A stretch of DNA of 48,969 bases, taken from assembly GCA_002362385.1 (NCBI GenBank), contig DEUB01000069.1, positions 1-48,969 of the forward strand, read 5' to 3'. The notes under the pieces are model-generated. The model ran no database searches and was not told the DNA's origin. It saw only the letters and a program-made list of their open reading frames with translations. Shown here piece after piece: positions 48,088 through 48,969 of the stretch. The DNA comes from Lachnospiraceae bacterium UBA3273 (lineage in GTDB: Bacteria; Bacillota; Clostridia; Lachnospirales; Lachnospiraceae). How positions within the stretch are numbered: the stretch's first letter is position 1; the number at the start of each line of letters is the position of its first letter. The position numbers and the translations under genes were made by a program.

Positions 48088-48969
48088 CTATTTTTTCAGG
48101 AGGTCTTCCCCAATATTTACAACGTCTCCGGCCCCCATAGTTATCAACAAATCCCCGGGGGAATAATTTTTCTTTAAAAAATTTTCAATTTCTTCGAAAG
48201 AAGGAAAATAGTCACATTTCACGCCCAGCTTTAAAAGCTCCTTTTGCAGATCTTTGGAGCTTATTCCCAGAAGATTTTTTTCCCTTGCCGCATAGATATC
48301 CGCCAATACCACATGGTCGGCTGCCGATAAGGAAGCGGCGAACTGGGAAAGGAAGGCCTTTGTCCTTGTGTAGGTATGAGGCTGGAATACGCACCAGAGC
48401 TTTTTGTGGGGGAAGTTTGCCGCCGCCGAGAGGGTCGCGGAAATTTCCGTGGGATGATGGGCGTAATCGTCAATGATCGTAACCCCGTCGCATTCCCCTT
48501 TTAATTGAAATCTTCTGTCGGTACCGTGAAAAGAGGCAAGGGATTCCCGGACACGATCGTCGGGAATGTTCAATATATCCGCAAGGGCGATGGCCGCCAT
48601 GGAATTGTACACGTTGTGCCTGCCTGAAACGCCCAGCGTGAAATTCCTGCGGGTACCTTTACGGCACAGGCAGTAGGAAGGTCTGGCAAATTCGTCAAAG
48701 GTAATCTCTTCCGGATAATAATCACAAGAGGCGTCGCTGCCGTAGGTAATGACGCGGCATTTTAAGGAACCGGTAAGCTCTTCAAGGTTTTCAATATCCC
48801 CGTTGATGATCAAGGTACCGTCCTCGGGAAGCAGGGAAGCAAATTTTCGGAAAGATTCCCGTATGTCCTGAAGGTCTTTAAAAAAATCCATATGGTCTTC
48901 TTCTATATTAAGAATGATCCCGATCTTGGGGAAAAAGCTTAAAAAGCTGTTTGTATATTCGCAGGCTTC
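48088..48969 (-). CDS. murC: UDP-N-acetylmuramate--L-alanine ligase, 3' part (continues past the window)
   Basis: The last 293 residues are visible; the frame stays open to the window edge, so the N-terminal domain is outside. IILNIEEDHMDFF, VSGRHNVYNSMAAIALA (substrate and Mg contact), DDYAHHPTEI and CVFQPHTYTRTKAF are hallmarks of MurC. It adds L-alanine to UDP-MurNAc in the cytoplasm. An internal ATG at 48891 is not the start because homologous sequence (EACEYTNSFLSFFPKIGII) continues upstream. Confidence 0.95.
   Translation of the reverse strand, partial: EACEYTNSFLSFFPKIGIILNIEEDHMDFFKDLQDIRESFRKFASLLPEDGTLIINGDIENLEELTGSLKCRVITYGSDASCDYYPEEITFDEFARPSYCLCRKGTRRNFTLGVSGRHNVYNSMAAIALADILNIPDDRVRESLASFHGTDRRFQLKGECDGVTIIDDYAHHPTEISATLSAAANFPHKKLWCVFQPHTYTRTKAFLSQFAASLSAADHVVLADIYAAREKNLLGISSKDLQKELLKLGVKCDYFPSFEEIENFLKKNYSPGDLLITMGAGDVVNIGEDLLKK

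Overview
The window looks like a piece of a Clostridia chromosome, most likely Lachnospiraceae. The signs are a moderate G+C content, strong AGGAGG-type ribosome binding sites, sigma-A promoters with 16-18 bp spacers, an oxygen-sensitive pyruvate formate-lyase system, MecA, DUF1858, DUF951 and DUF402 proteins, a YARHG lipoprotein, and an F-type ATP synthase with a sodium-type c-ring signature. No tRNA, rRNA, CRISPR array, transposase or phage gene was seen.

Layout. 1-7.3 kb is a sensing and transport block: an AEC permease, a dCACHE chemoreceptor, an OFA-type MFS transporter, and a cytosolic LacI-like sensor fused to a diguanylate cyclase. 7.3-9.2 kb holds a DUF218 membrane protein, a sirtuin and DUF951. 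9.2-10.3 kb is rpsF-ssb-rpsR. 10.5-13.7 kb holds two exported accessory proteins, a YARHG lipoprotein and a DUF4214-SASA esterase. 13.8-17.7 kb is gdpP-rplI-dnaB, an order also found near the origin in Bacillus. 17.7-22.3 kb is the fermentation locus on the minus strand: a pyruvate formate-lyase split into a 679-aa catalytic core and a separate 80-aa glycyl-radical domain. A 67-aa Cys-containing protein lies between them, then come pflA and a 2[4Fe-4S] ferredoxin. A DUF1858 gene diverges from this locus. mecA follows.

23.2-23.7 kb is a long intergenic stretch with a good promoter and a possible structured RNA. 24.1-30.7 kb mixes cell-wall enzymes (GH18, amidase, coiled-coil-SleB) with tsaC-rpiB-upp and a dCMP deaminase. 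31.4-38.5 kb is the complete ATP synthase operon atpZ-I-B-E-F-H-A-G-D-C. The order tsaC...rpiB...upp...atp matches Bacillus subtilis with local insertions. 38.6-43.1 kb holds a hypothetical protein, a methyltransferase and an 845-aa anchored protein with a degenerate C39-like end. 43.1-44.4 kb holds queT with a structured leader, a 236-bp near-perfect palindrome touching its -35 box, and a zinc-ribbon protein. 44.5-48.1 kb is a minus-strand dnaD-dnaC-prs operon, preceded by a cluster of DnaA-box-like sites, then the 3' part of murC.

The most unusual object is the three-piece pfl locus. The split falls exactly between the PFL barrel and the C-terminal radical domain. The small gene in between resembles the first half of that radical domain but ends in a three-cysteine tail instead of the radical glycine loop. 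This could be a docking competitor, chaperone or redox switch for the split enzyme. That role is inference. The split and the resemblance are read directly from the sequence.
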